Origin: Haematococcus lacustris
Taxonomy: Eukaryota > Chlorophyta > Chlorophyceae > Chlamydomonadales > Haematococcaceae
DNA length: 64,000 bases
Direction: 5' to 3'
Assembly: GCA_030144725.1 (NCBI GenBank)
Contig: JASKMD010000030.1
Location: 3,977,341-4,041,340, forward strand
The notes under the pieces are model-generated. The model was not told where the DNA came from. It was given only the letters and a program-made list of their open reading frames with translations, and ran no database searches. This document shows, one piece after another, positions 41,060 to 55,200 of the stretch (within the stretch, counting starts at the first letter, position 1; each line of letters begins with the position of its first letter). The position numbers were made by a program, and so were the translations under genes.

Positions 41060-44000
41060 GTGTGTGGCGCTCCAGCTGCAGGAGGTACCCATGTGCAGGC
41101 AGTGGTGCTTGGCCACAGCAACCTGCACCTGATTGCCAGAGATACTGGTAGCTCTCAAGACAAAGATCAATATAGTAATGCATGGCATGCTGTGTGACAT
41201 CTCACCCATCACCTTTCCCTGTCAGTTCTTCCCAGTGGCCTGCCCATGACTGAACCTTATAGAGTGCTTGAGGTGCAGCCACGCCATCCACTCCTCTCGC
41301 TGGCATACCAGGCGCTACCATTACCTCATGTACCTCACCTACCTCATCTACCTCACCTGCCTCATGCCTGGCTTACCCACTGCAGGTTGGGTTCAAGCGC
41401 GAACTGATCAAAGAGGTGAAGCAGTTTGTGGTGGATGCCCAGTACTTCCGCAAGGACTGGGAGGCCAATGGGCCCATGGTGCCGGGCCTGGACCCCATGG
41501 AGGCCGTGGACAGGCTGCGCAAGTTCCAGCAGATGTTTGAAGTGCGCAAGCGCAAGTGGGAGAACTACAGCGGCGGTGAGGAGCTGTTTGGCCTGCCCGT
41601 CACCTTGTACCCCGAGCTGGAGCTGACAGAGAAGGAAATCCAGATGCTGGACCGGCTGTACAACCTGTATGTCACCGTCATCTCCACCATCAAGGTCAGC
41701 TGAGGGAAGGCTTACACAGTGTGACAGCAATAGTAGCTGCTGCTGAAGGGTCAGCAAGCGGTAGCAGCAAGGGGAACTGCTGCAGCTGCGTAGGGGAGAG
41801 GTTGCAGGAGCTACAGGTTTGGCTGTGTTTGAGCATGGCAATAACAGTTAGGTGACTGCTGGGCAACAGGGCAGTTGCCTGCCATTGGCTATGCGGAGTG
41901 AACAACTGTCTTGACTTGTCAGACTCATGTGTTCAAGTGGAACCCTCACTGCCTGCCTGCATGCCTGCCTTCCCTACCTGCTTGCTTGCTCAGGGCTACG
42001 GTGACTACTTCTGGGTGGATGTGGTTGAGAAGATCACAGAGATGGGCGACACGGTCAACCAGTACCAAGCCCAGTGCAAGCGCCTGCCCAAGGCGCTGCG
42101 GGAGTGGCCCGCCTACCTGGACTGCCGCCGCACCATCGATGACTTCCTAGAGATGCTGCCCCTGTTCCAGGTGAGAGGCAGCAGTACCTGGACTCACCGA
42201 TGGTTCCATAACAATCAGGCAGGGGCTCAACAGCTGCTTGGCTTCACTTGCGCAGCACCAGCCTACATCACCAGCTTGTCCCTGTTGCGGGCCATTGCTG
42301 TGCCAGCATTGACAGCATGACCTCCCTGTGCCTGCATCAGTCAGTTGCCACAGTAGCCCTTGCAGTTTGCTGCCAGCGACCCTGCTAGCTGCCTGCAGCC
42401 TGATGTTCTTTAGTGTGTGGCGGTGTCCTGGCCTTGCATGCAGGCCTTGACGCACAAGTCAATGCGTGAGCGGCACTGGCAGCAGGTCATGGAGGTGACT
42501 GGCCACAGCCTGAATCTGGCTGAGGACACCTTCAAGCTACAGCACCTGCTGGACTGCAACATCCTGCGCTGCCGCGAGGAAATTGAGGACCTGACAAGTG
42601 AGCAACGAATTGCTCCCAACACCGCCTTCTGGTCCATTAGCTGCCATCCTAGCTTGGCTGCGTGGCATATGCACCAGGCCCACCTGCCAAAGCACACGAC
42701 ATCACAGTTGCCCAGCTACCCCGTCATGCATCGGCGATGCCACCAGCAGTTCACTGAGTCAAACTGCGCCTTTTCTGCAGGCGCCGCTGTGAAGGAGGAG
42801 CAGATCGAGACGAAGTTGGCCTCAGTCCAAGTTGACTGGGCACAAATCAACCTTGTGTTTGCGGAGTACAAGACCCGCGGCCCTGTGATTCTGAAGGGAG
42901 CGGACACTGCGGAGCTGATTGAGAAGCTCGAGGACTCGCAGATGACGCTGGGCTCTATGGCCACCAACCGCTACAGCGCACCCTTCCGTGAGGAGGTGCA
43001 GGGCTGGATTGTCAAGCTGTCCACGGTCAGCGAGATCGTGGAACAGTGGCTGATGGTGCAGAACATGTGGATGTACATGGAGGCGGTGTTCAGCGGCGGT
43101 GACATCGTCAAGCAGCTGCCCCAAGAGGCAAAGCGTTTCCAGAACATCGACAAGAACTACATGAAGATCGTGACCAACGCACTGGAGACCCTGAACGTGG
43201 TTAACACGTGAGTGGCCCCAGCCCCTGTCAGCACTCTCGTCTAGGCAGATGCCACTGATGGCATGCCACCTCTTCTGTTCTCACTACCCTCCACTTCCTG
43301 CTGTGCAGCTGCTTTGGCAACGAGTTGATGAAGAGCATGCTGCCTCACCTCCTGGAGCAGCTAGAGCTGTGCCAGAAGTCTCTCAGCGCGTACCTGGAGA
43401 CCAAGCGGGCGGAGTTCCCTCGCTTCTACTTCGTGTCTGACCCCACGCTGCTGGAGATCCTGTCCCTGGGCAGCGACCCACCCAGCGTCGTGCCCCACTT
43501 CCAGTCTGGCCTGTTTGACTCCCTCACCAACGTCACCTTTGACAAGGTGGACAAGCAGCGCATGACAGACATGTTCTCGCAGCAGAACGAAAAGGTGGAG
43601 TTTGAGAGGCCCGTGGATGCAAAGGGCAACATCGAGGTCTGGCTGCAACGACTGGTGGACGGCATGCAGGCAAGGAGCAGGCTGGCAGCCAGCCAGCCAG
43701 CCATGGGTCTTGGTTATAGGACAGGGGTGGAGGCAAAGAACATGATGTGTCAGCAGGAGCAGGAGCTGGCATAGGACACACAATTTTTTAGAGTTTTTGT
43801 AGAGTTTGAGCATAGTGGTGCAGGGTGGTGGTTTGATGTCCCCATCAGTTGTTGGCAAAGAGCTCTGTGGTGGCATGCATTGGGGTTGTGGTATATAGAA
43901 CTGACCCAGATCAATGAGTTGAGGGCAGCAACTACAAGTCAGTGGCATGCATGGCTGCTGGCTGCACTACAGCCCTCCCCTTACCTGTGCTGCCCTTCCC

Positions 44001-46255
44001 CCACCCTCACCTCGCAGGACACTGTCAAGCAGACAATCAAGCGCGCGGTGCGCAATGTCCAGGAGATGACGCTGGATGACTTCATATTCAGCAACCCGGC
44101 GCAGATCTCCCTGTTGGGCATCCAGTTCCAGTGGACTGCTGACACCCAGGCTGCCCTCAGCGCTGCCAAGACCGACAAAACCATCATGTCTAAGAACATG
44201 AAGAAGGTAGAATAGCATAGCTGCTGGTCAGTGGCACAGCCTCACCTATGTCGCCTGTTGCTACTAGTTTTGGCAGTGTCCCACTTGCTCAGTTCACACA
44301 CCTGCTTGCGTATCAATAGACAGCCATCAAGGGCCAGACTGTCGGCTCCCTGCTCCATTATCTACCCCTCCCTGCCACTGCCCGCCCCTACTGCCCCAAC
44401 CGCCCCTACTGCCACCCCTGCTCCATTACCTACCCCTCCTTGCCCCACCTTGTGGGCGCACATGATTCTGCTAAACCTGCGCCTTGTTCCCCTCCTAGCT
44501 GGTGGAGAAGCCTGTGCACAGTACACGCGCTGTTGTACACGCACCCATGGGCGCGTTTGTGCACTGATCGCCTTCAGGTGGACGCCATCCTGAAGGACAT
44601 GGTCATCATCACCCTGCGCACCGACCTGACCCGCAACATGCGCACCAACCTGGAGACCTGCATCACAGTGCACATGCACCAGAAGGAGTCCACGGAGGAC
44701 CTGCTGAAGAAGAAGATCAAGGACCCCACCGACTTTGAGTGGGCCAAGCAGGTCCGCTTCTACTGGCGGGAGGACAAGGACACCGTCATCATCTCCATCT
44801 GCGATGTCGACTTTGAGTATTCGTTCGAGTACCTGGGCGTGAAGGAGCGGCTGGTCATCACGCCCCTCACAGACATCTGCTACATCACGCTGTCCCAGGC
44901 GCTGGGCATGTTCCTGGGCGGAGCGCCTGCGGGCCCAGCAGGTAGGGCCCCTGCCTCCACACCTCTGGCTGGTACTCCCATGGCTGCACTTACTGCCGCA
45001 CTTCTTACCCCTGGCAGCCCCCCCCTGCCCGCATTTCTTGCCGCACTGGTCATCTTCAGGTTGCGTCATTGGCAGACTGTTTGCACCTCTGATGCATGGG
45101 AGAACAACTACCCTGCTGCCCATCGTCATTACATGGCATTCGCTAACATGCAGTCCTATTGAGTATCGCTGCTGTTGCTGCAGCACGTAGAAACATAACA
45201 CCCTACTAAAAGATTCCTACCCTGCCACAAGAGATTCCTACCCTGCTGTGCCTCATGGAACAGCAAAGGGGCAACATGTGCTTGCATGCCAGGGACTGGC
45301 AAGACCGAGACCACCAAGGACCTGGGAAGTACCCTTGGCAAGTATGTGGTCGTGTTCAACTGCTCCGACCAGATGGACTACAAGGGCATGGGCAAGATCT
45401 ACAAGGGCCTGGCCCAGTCTGGCTTGTGGGGCTGTTTCGACGAGTTCAATCGCATCAACCTGGACGTGCTCAGCGTGTGCGCGCAGCAGGTGGGGCGCCA
45501 GGGGTCTCAGCAAATTGTTACGCGCTTGGTTCTCATGGCTCTGCAGCAAGCCCGGCACCCTGACCCTGAGCCCGCAGGCTCGCTCATGGAGATACTGACC
45601 ACCAAGCAACTCTGCTGTGGCCCTCCTGGCAGCACCTGACTGCCTGGAGTCTGCATGCACACCATATCCAGAAACACCAACCGCACCAAGTGTGGCATCA
45701 GCTGTCATGCAGGCCTGCCCATCAAACGCTGTCGACCTCCCCCTATACCAGTGTACTGTGTTGAGTGCAGCCATGAGCACACTGTGGGGTGATGTTGCAT
45801 GTCTGCCCTGCGCCACCCTGTGACACCTCACAGGTGTACTGCATCCTGTCGGCCATCAGGGAGCGCAAGAAGTCGTTTGTGTTCACTGACGGCAGCGTGG
45901 TGTCGCTTGATGCGCGTGTGGGCTTCTTCATCACCATGAACCCGGGCTATGCCGGCCGCCAGGAGCTGCCTGAGAACCTGAAGGCCCTGTTCCGTGGTGT
46001 GACCATGATGGTGCCCAACAGGCAGATCATCATGAAGGTGGGGGCTCAGCAGGGCTACATCACACCCATCCCACATCATGGCAGTACAACCAGCATCGGC
46101 AGCCAGAACAACGTTCTGGACGCTGATGGCCAGGGCAGCAATGAGGTGTAGCTTTAGGAGGACTGGCAGCATTGCATGCAATTGTTGTCTTGTCAGTTTA
46201 GCAGTGGTGAGCAGGGTCAGTAGCAATGAGACTAGCTGTGGGCATACACTCCATG

Positions 46256-46288
<33 letters not shown>

Positions 46289-49200
46289 GCCTGCAGGTTA
46301 AGCTAGCTGCCTGCGGCTACCAGGAGAACGATGTGCTGTCCAAGAAGTTCTTCGTCCTGTACGGCCTATGTGAGCAGCAGCTGTCCAAGCAGGCGCACTA
46401 CGACTTTGGTCTGCGCAACATCCTCTCCGTGCTGCGCACTGCCGGCACCAGCAAGCGCGCCAACGCGGATAAGAGCGAGCCCTTCCTCATGATGCGCACC
46501 CTGCGCGACATGAACATGTCCAAGTTCGTGGCAGAAGACGTGCCCCTGTTCCTATCCCTCATCGACGATCTGTTCCCGGGCATGAAGGCAGACCGAGCGT
46601 CCTTCCCTGAGGTGTCCAAAGCGCTGGAAAAGGTGGCCCTGGAGAAGGGCCTGCAGCTGCACACCACCTGGCTGAACAAGTGCATCCAGCTGTACGAGAC
46701 CTACCTCGTGCGCCATGGCATCATGTTGGTCGGCCCCACCGGCGGCGGCAAGAGCGCCATTGAGGAGTGCCTGGCTGGGGCCCTGACGGAGATGGGCACC
46801 AAGCACGTCATCTGGCGCATGAATCCAAAGGCCATCACCGCCCCCCAGATGTTTGGCCGCATGGACACAGCCACAGGAGACTGGACGGATGGCATCTTTG
46901 CGGTGCTGTGGCGGCGTGCGGCCAAGAACAAGAACCAGAACACCTGGATCGTGCTGGACGGCCCGGTGGATGCGATCTGGATCGAGAACCTGAACACGGT
47001 GCTGGACGACAACAAGGTGCTCACCCTGGCCAACGGTGACCGCATCCTGATGACCCCCGCCATGAAGGCTATGTTTGAGCCCGAGAACCTGGCCAACGCC
47101 TCCCCGGCCACTGTGTCGCGTGCCGGCATCATCTACGTGTCTGACACGGAGCTGGGCTGGGAGCCAGTGGTGAAGACCTGGCTGCAGCGCAGGGACCCCA
47201 CAGAGGCTGGCGTGATGAGCCCGTTCTTTGACAAGTACGTCAACCGGCTGCTGGACTTTGTGCGCATCAACCTGCACCCGGTCATGTACAACGAGCAGGT
47301 GAGGTGCTGCACTGATCACAGCACGCAGCTGCAACCTGTGGCTGTGGCCGTAGTATAGTTAGGCTTGTGGCTGTGGTTGTAGTACAGTGTGGCTTGCAGC
47401 CTTGGCAGAATGCAATGCCCGGGTATAGTAAGTGCCCTGTGAAGGGCCCTGCGATGGCCTGTTAATGGCTACACCTGCAGTTGGGTACCTCATCAAGCAG
47501 CGGTCCTTGGTCAGGGCTCACAGCACACGGTACTGTGCCCTCTGTCATGTGTGCCGTGATGTGGTGTGATGGACTGGCAGGTGTGCTCTGTGAACACCCT
47601 CCTCACGCTGTTGAACGGCTACCTCAAGTCCTTCAAAGACATCGGCAAGCAGATTGACGAGGTGAAGATGGAGCGTGTGTTCCTGTTCTGCCTGACGTGG
47701 GCTCTAGGCGGCCTGCTGGACATGAAGGAGAGGCCCATGTTCGACCACGAGCTGCGCAGCTTCGCTGGCAACATGCCTCCCAAGGATGATGAAATGGACA
47801 CCATCTTCGAGTGGCTAGTCAGCGAGCAGGGTGCGTGCAGGCAGGGGCCTGCCTGCAGACGGCTGCCAGTGCAAGCCTGTGTCTCATGTGTGCCTGGCCC
47901 GTCCCCATGCATAAGCTCGCACAGGCCACACTACAGTAAGTGCCAGTCAGCAAACGTCTGCATGCTGCTGTCTGTCGAGTGCGGCAGCAAGTGAGATGTG
48001 GACTGGACTGCCGCCATGTTTGACCGCCCAGCCTTACCTTGCTCATTGCTGCTTGTGCTGCTGCTGTTGGCCTCAGACATGACATGGCAGCACTGGAAGC
48101 ACATGGTGCCCACCTGGAAGTACCCCAAGAGCGAGGAGCGCCCCAAGTTTGCGCAGCTCATCATCCCCACCCTGGACTCCGTGCGCTTTGACAAGCTGCT
48201 GCACCTGTCCTACTCCGTGGACAAGGGCTCCCTCTTGGTCGGTGGCCCTGGGACAGCCAAGACCTCATGCATCAACCAGTTCATTGCCAAGTTCAACCCC
48301 GAGACCACCAGCCAGAAGACCATCACCTTCTCCAGCCTCACCACCCCTCAGATCTTCCAGATCACCATCGAAGGCGCGGTGGAGAAGCGGCAGGGCCGCA
48401 CTTACGGACCGGCTGGTGGGAAACAGATGTGTGTGTTCATCGATGACATCAGCATGCCCTACATCAACGAATGGAATGACCAGGTCAGTGGCATGCCAGG
48501 CTGGTGTTGGCATGTGCACTGTGAACTATGACTACAAGTGACTACAAGTGACGGCTGGTGGTGTCTAGCAGTGGTGCTGCCTTCAAGGCTCATAGTTGCG
48601 TCAAATCGCTGGGTGCATGGCAAGGCTGCTCAATTGGGCCACTGTTCAAGTATACAGCTACACAGTCAGCTGCACATCAGGTCAGTGTGCGGGTGGATGG
48701 TGTGGCACTGTCCAGGTTACCAACGAGATTGTGCGGCAGCTTCTGGAGCAAGGTGGCATGTACTCCCTGGAGAAGCCCATTGGCGACATGAAGTTCATCG
48801 TGGATGTGCGCTACGTGGCCGCCATGAACACTCCAGGGGGTGGCAAGAACGACGTGCCCAACCGCCTCAAGCGCCAGTTTGCCTTGTTCAACGTGCCGCT
48901 GCCCTCCGTGGCTGCCATCAACGGCATCTTCGGGCGCCTTGTGGAGGGTCGCTTCTCAACGGACGTGTTCACAGATGAGGTGGGGGGCTACGGTCGAACA
49001 GCAGACACTCTCCCGTGCTTATGTGGCAACAAAGCACAAGTGACACTCTTGCCATACGAGGCTTGTGCTGTACAGCGAGTAAGGTTGCTGCTCAAACTGC
49101 TGCCATTATAGCTAAGCAGTGTTGCTGCTTTGTTTGTGGCTGCAGGTGGTGTTTGTGGCCAGCAAGCTGGTGCCGCTGACTATCACGCTGTGGAACAAGA

Positions 49201-52200
49201 CCCAGGCCAAGATGCTGCCCACCCCTGCCAAGTTCCACTACATGTTCAACATGCGCGAGCTGTCAAAGGTGTTCCAGGGAGTCATTCTCGCGTCGCGAGA
49301 CCGCTTCAACCGCAACATCACCTCTGCCTTTGGCGGCAATGTGTCCACCCCGGAGGGCTACCTGCTGGGCCTGTGGCTGCACGAGTGCCGTCGCGTGTTT
49401 GCGGACAAACTGGTCAACTACGACGACAAGAACTGGCTCGACCGCACCCTGGCTGACCTCATGCGTGACCACTTCCAGCAGGACCTCATCCGCCAGGCAA
49501 GGCCCGCCCACCCTTTCGTTCCGATATGAAGACACTTGCCTCTGTTTGGCAGGTGTCCACAGGGCAGGCAGGCAGTCGTGCTGAGTGGGCAGTGGCCTCC
49601 AGCTCGCTGTGTTATTGGATGCTTGGCAGCGACAGCAGGCATAGTGATGCCTGTACCCTGGCCTTCCTTGCTACACATCGTGTGAGAAGTCTGTGTGTGT
49701 ATCAACCTGTGTGTGTAAGGTCTGTGTGCCGCTGTGTGTGCCAGGTCTGTGATGTAGTCGGTGTGCCACTCTGTGTGTGTGTCAGTGTGTGTGCCTGTCT
49801 GTGTGCCACTCTACGTGTGTCAGGTCTGTGTGTACTCCTGCCTCCAGGTCGATGAGCCCCTGCTGTTCGTGGACTTCCTGCGTGAGCCAGTTGTTGATGA
49901 CGAGACAGGTGAAACCATCGACGCCCACCCCTCCTTTTACGAGTCAGTCCACGGTGGCATGAAGGACATCAAGGCGCGTGTGGAGGCCTTGCAGCGTCGC
50001 TTCAACGAGGATTCCAAGATCTACAAACTGGAGCTGGTGCTGTTCACTGACGCGCTGCACCACCTCATGCGCATCAGCCGCCTGCTGTGCATGGCCAGGG
50101 GATCAGCGCTGCTGGTGGGCGTGGGTGGCAGCGGCAAGCAGTCTCTGTCCAGGCTTGCAGCCTACATCGCCGGCGCCTACACCTTCCAGATCACCGTGAC
50201 AAAGACATACAACGTCACCAACCTGTTTGAGGACATCAAGGCGCTGTACAAGATTGCAGGCTTCAAGGGCCAGCCAGTGTGCTTCATCTTCACGGATGCT
50301 GAGGTCAAGGACGAGGGCTTCTTGGAGTACATCAACCAGATCCTCATGACAGGTGCTCTGCCGCATGGCACACCATCACACCTCCCACCTGCCATCCCCT
50401 CCCCATTGCTGATAACACTCGAAGCTGTGAAAGGCTTCTGAGTAGCTCTTGTGCACAGGAGTGCTCCTGTGCAGCACTGGTGCAGCGCTCTTGTGCAGAG
50501 CTCTTGTGTGCCTCTGTTGCAGTACACATATGCAGCTCTTGTGCAAATATATGGATCCTGTGCAGGGCTGTCTTAGCCACCCCAGTGTTGTGCTAGTGTC
50601 TCCTGCCACAACATGGCACTGTGCAGGCTGTGAGACTTCATGGCTCTGTGTGTGCAGGCGAGGTGGCTGGGCTGCTGCCCAAGGACGAGCTGGACATGAT
50701 TGTGAACGACATCCGACCTGTCATGAAGGCGCAGGCACCCGGCACCCCGGACACCTGGGAGAACCTCTACGCCTTCTTCCTCAACCGCGTGCGCGACAAC
50801 CTGCACATGGTGCTGTGCTTCTCCCCAGTGGGCAACAAGTTCAGCCGCCGAGCCCAGCAATTCCCTGGCCTCATCAACGGCTGCACGATCGATTGGTGAG
50901 GGCTGCACCACCACCAGATCTAATCCAGACCTTCCTGCAGATTTAGCTGACACTGGGCAGTGTTATCAGCAATGTTTGCAGCTAGGCCTGTGACGCTTGA
51001 CTATGTTCTCCTCTCCACCATTGAGACGGTACGCCTGACTCTTTGAACAGCAGTCACTGGGCAGTAGCGCTGGTGCTGGCTGCGCTTGTGGCTGCACGCA
51101 GGTTCTTGCCATGGCCAGAAGAGGCACTGACGGCCGTGTCTGGCAAGTTCATTGACGAGTTTAAGATGGCCTGCCAGCCGGAGGTCAAGGACAGCCTGAA
51201 GCTGATGATGGGGCACCTGCATGTGTTCGTCACCTCGGCCTGCCAGGAGTACTTTGAGAAGTTCCGGCGTCATGTGTACGTCACACCCAAGAGCTACCTG
51301 GCCTTCATCCAGGGCTACAAGGAGCTGTACTCCAAGAAGTGGGCATACACCCAGGTGGGCTCACTGCACCATGGCTGCCTGTGCACGGGTTGCCTTCTTT
51401 TTGTTCCTTGCTGCCCGTGCAATACCCTCTCGCTGCAGCAGCGGCTTGCTCTGTTCATGCCGCATGCACATTCTGCCCAGTCAGCTGAGTGTCACAGGCA
51501 GAGGTCCAGATGTGATCGGGTGTGCCTGAGCATGCTGCAGGAGCTGGCCGTGTCCATCCGAGGAGGCCTGGAGAAGATGTATGAGGCCAAGAATGATGTG
51601 AACAAGATGAAGGCGGAGCTGGCTGTCAAGAACCAGGAGCTTGCAGTGGCTGCCAAGGAGGCTGAGGCGCTGCTGAAGCAGGTCAGCCACACTGGTTTGC
51701 TGCGGTTGACTGAACCATGCTGAACCATTGCTGCCACCCCAACTGCAACAGCTCTTGGTGCACAGTGTGATTGAGTATGGCCACTGTGTCTGCTACTCTG
51801 TCGAGAGCGTGCATCATCACTCCACCACCATGTTTACATGCTGCCTCATGGCTTGCAGATCACGGAGTCGACCACCATCGCCGAGAAGGAGAAGCAGAAG
51901 GTGGCAGTCATTGTTGACAGCGTGACCAAAAAAGCTGCTGAGATTGCTGCAGTGAAGGACGACGCAGAGCGCGACCTGGCCGCTGCCAAGCCTGCCCTGG
52001 ATGCCGCCTTGTCTGCCCTGAACTCCATCTCCTCCAAAGACATCACGTCCCTGAAGGCCCTGAAGAATCCTCCCGACGTCATCAAGCGCATCTTCGACTG
52101 CGTGCTGCTGCTGCGTCACTGGCGAGTGGATGCTGTCAGCTGGTATGACATCAAGGGCGCCATGGTGCTGGCCGGCACCTACGACATGGCAGTGAAGATG

Positions 52201-55200
52201 ATGAGCGACATGAACTTCTTGTCTGCGCTCATGAACTTTCCCAAGGAGCAGATCAACGACGAAACCGTGGAGCTGCTGCAGCCCTACTTTGCTGCCCCGG
52301 ACTTCAACTATGACTCGGCCCGCAAGGCCAGTGGCAATGTGGCAGGGTTGTGCCAGTGGGCAGAGGCCATGTGCACATACCATGAGGTGGCCAAGGTGGT
52401 GGAGCCCAAGATTGCCAAGCTGAGGGAGGCCGAGAGCGAGCTGAAGGTGTGCACCTCAGCTACGCCCTGCCCATGCTGCACAACTTGGCTGCTTGCATGA
52501 CCTTACTTGCCAGTTTGCAGGCAAAACTTGCAGACGTAACAGAACGTTACCTGCATACCTGATAGGAATATATAGTTGTTGTATTGCATTATACTTTGTT
52601 CCATGTTTACGGCGTTGAGCTCAGCCTGATAAACTGGGATTCGTTGCTGTAGGTGGCTACCAAGGAGAAGAACGCAGCTGAGGATCGCATGGCCAAGGTG
52701 CAGGCCAAGCTGGACGAGATGCAGGCCCAGTTCGACGCGGCCATGGCGCTGAAGCAGGCACTGGAGGACGATGCTGCGGCCACCCAGAAGAAGATGGACA
52801 GCGCCACCGCCCTGATCAACGCGCTGGCAGGGGAAGAGGCGCGCTGGACTGCTCAGTCCAAGGAGTTTGACACCCAGATCCAGCGCCTCACCGGGGATTG
52901 TGCTCTGGCCAGTGGCTTTGTGAGCTACTTGGGACCCTTCAACAAGGAGTTCAGGGAGCTGCTCATGAACCGTGACTTCTACGGCGACTGCATGCGCCTC
53001 ACCATCCCAGTCACGCCAGACATGCAGGTGGGCCTGTCCAGCAGCAGCTGAGCTCCTCTGCTGACAGAAAGGTGCCCCTGGCTCACCCCTGGTGAAGGTT
53101 GCTCATCAGTGCCAAGGGGCCTCAAGGTGTCACCAAGGTTCCCAGACCACGTAACGCACTGCCACTCCTGCTGCCTTTGTGACCCTTCCTGCCCCTGATG
53201 CTGCTGCACACTGTCACAGCCGCCGATGCTGCCTGCACTGCCCTGCATGCTCAGGTGACGAAGTTCTTGGTGGAGGAGGCGGAGGTCGGGGAGTGGACGC
53301 TGCAGGGGCTGCCCACTGACGAGCTGTCGGTGCAGAACGGCATCATGGTCACGCGCGCCAGCCGCTACCCGGTGCTGGTGGACCCACAGGGCCAGGGCCG
53401 CATCTGGATCATGAACCGGGAGGAGGCCAACCAGCTCAAGGTCACGCAGCTCAACGACCGCATGTTCCGCAACCACCTGGAGGACTGTCTGTCATTTGGC
53501 AAGCCACTGCTGATTGAGAACATTGAGGAGGAGCTGGACCCAGTGCTGGACCCGGTGCTGGAAAGGTGGGTCCGTGCAGTTGAGGGCAACCCTTCTTGGC
53601 AAGCGGAATTGAGACAGCTGGCAGGGGACGGCTGGCAAGTGGAATTGAGACAGCAGGCAGGGGATGGCTGGCAATGGGTTCATTGTGTGTGCTGACCCGC
53701 TTGCCTGCCCGCCTGCCTGCCTTGGTACTAATGCAACCACTGGACCTCGTGGCTTGCAGGCGCGTCATCAAGAAGGGCAAAACTCTGGTGGTGCCCCTGG
53801 CTGACAAGGAGGTGGACTTCACCGACACTTTCCGCCTCTTCTGCACCACCCGCCTGCCTAACCCACACTTCACCCCAGAGGTGAGTGGACCAATGCTTTC
53901 ACTGCCACTGCCACCAGCATATGCAGGCCAGCTGCCACTGTGCTATGGCTGCTCCTTGGCATGGCTGTTGCATCGTCGATGCTGCTGCATGTCATGCTCG
54001 CTGTGAGGGCCAACAGTCATCGGCAGTAGCAGCAGCAGCATGGGTGCCGGCAGTGCTGCATGAGGTCATGGTGTGGCTGCCTTGCTCCTGCAGCTATCAG
54101 CCAAGGTGACCATCGTGGACTTCACAGTCACCATGACTGGTCTGGAGGACCAGCTGCTGGGCAAGCTGATCCTGAAGGAGAAGCACGAGCTTGAGGAGCA
54201 GCGGCAGCAGCTGCTGGAGGAGGTGCAGTCATACAAGAAGAAGATCAAGCAGCTGGAGGATGACCTGCTGTTCAGGCGAGTCAACAACTACCATCAGCAA
54301 TAGCTCATCCATGATGAACAGACTAGTCAATAGCTAGCTGCCAGTGTAAGAGAGTATCACCTCGCTCAGCACAGTAGAGCAAAGCTGCTGTCTTGCTCAG
54401 AGTGATGCTGACTTCCCTTGTGTGTCGTGTGTGCTTGCAACAGGCTGTCCAACAGTCAGGGCAACCTGCTGGACGACACAGAGCTGATTGACATGCTGGC
54501 CGTGACTAAACAGACGGCACAGGACGTGACAGAGAAGCTAGCCAACGCCAGCGAGACCAACAAGAAGATCAACGAGGCGTGTGAGGAGTACCGCCCTGTG
54601 GCCCACCGCGCCACCCTCATCTACTTCCTCATCGCTGAGTTCTCAGTCGTCAACTGCATGTATCAGACCTCCCTGGCGCAGTTCAACCAGCTCTACGAGA
54701 TGAGCATCGACAAGAGCGACCGTGCCAACATGCCGTCCAAGCGAATCCACAACATCATCGAGTACATGACCTACGAGATCTACCTGTACATCCAGCGCGG
54801 CCTGTTTGAGCGGCACAAGGTCATCTTCGCCCTCATGCTCACCAACAAGATCCTTGTGTCAGCGGGCAAGATCAAGGTGAGGGCCGACCCTGGCCTGGCG
54901 GCTGCTAGGCACTGCCACCTCTGTCTCTGTGTAGACTGGTAGGCACTGCCTCTGCCTCTGTGTAGACTGTACAGATGTGTAACTTGAGTGAAGTGTGGGG
55001 GGCCTGAAGTGGGTGGACCTGAGCGTGGGCCTGGAAGGGACCTGGAGAGGGTGGGCCTGGAAAGAGACAAGTGCTGGGTCAGACAGCTGGCCTGGCTGGA
55101 GACAGTCAAAGACGCTGACCTCAGCCTGTACCTAATGCTTGTACTGAGAAATGGCCACTGGCACTCTTATGCTGTGCTGTGGTGTATGTGTATGTGTGTG

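Noticed and set aside
44362..45201. 279-codon minus-strand frame
   Set aside because: Antisense of dynein exon 24 and the following intron; no domain.
46552..47334. 260-codon minus-strand frame
   Set aside because: It is the antisense shadow of the large dynein exon 27, whose + frame has clear AAA2 motifs.
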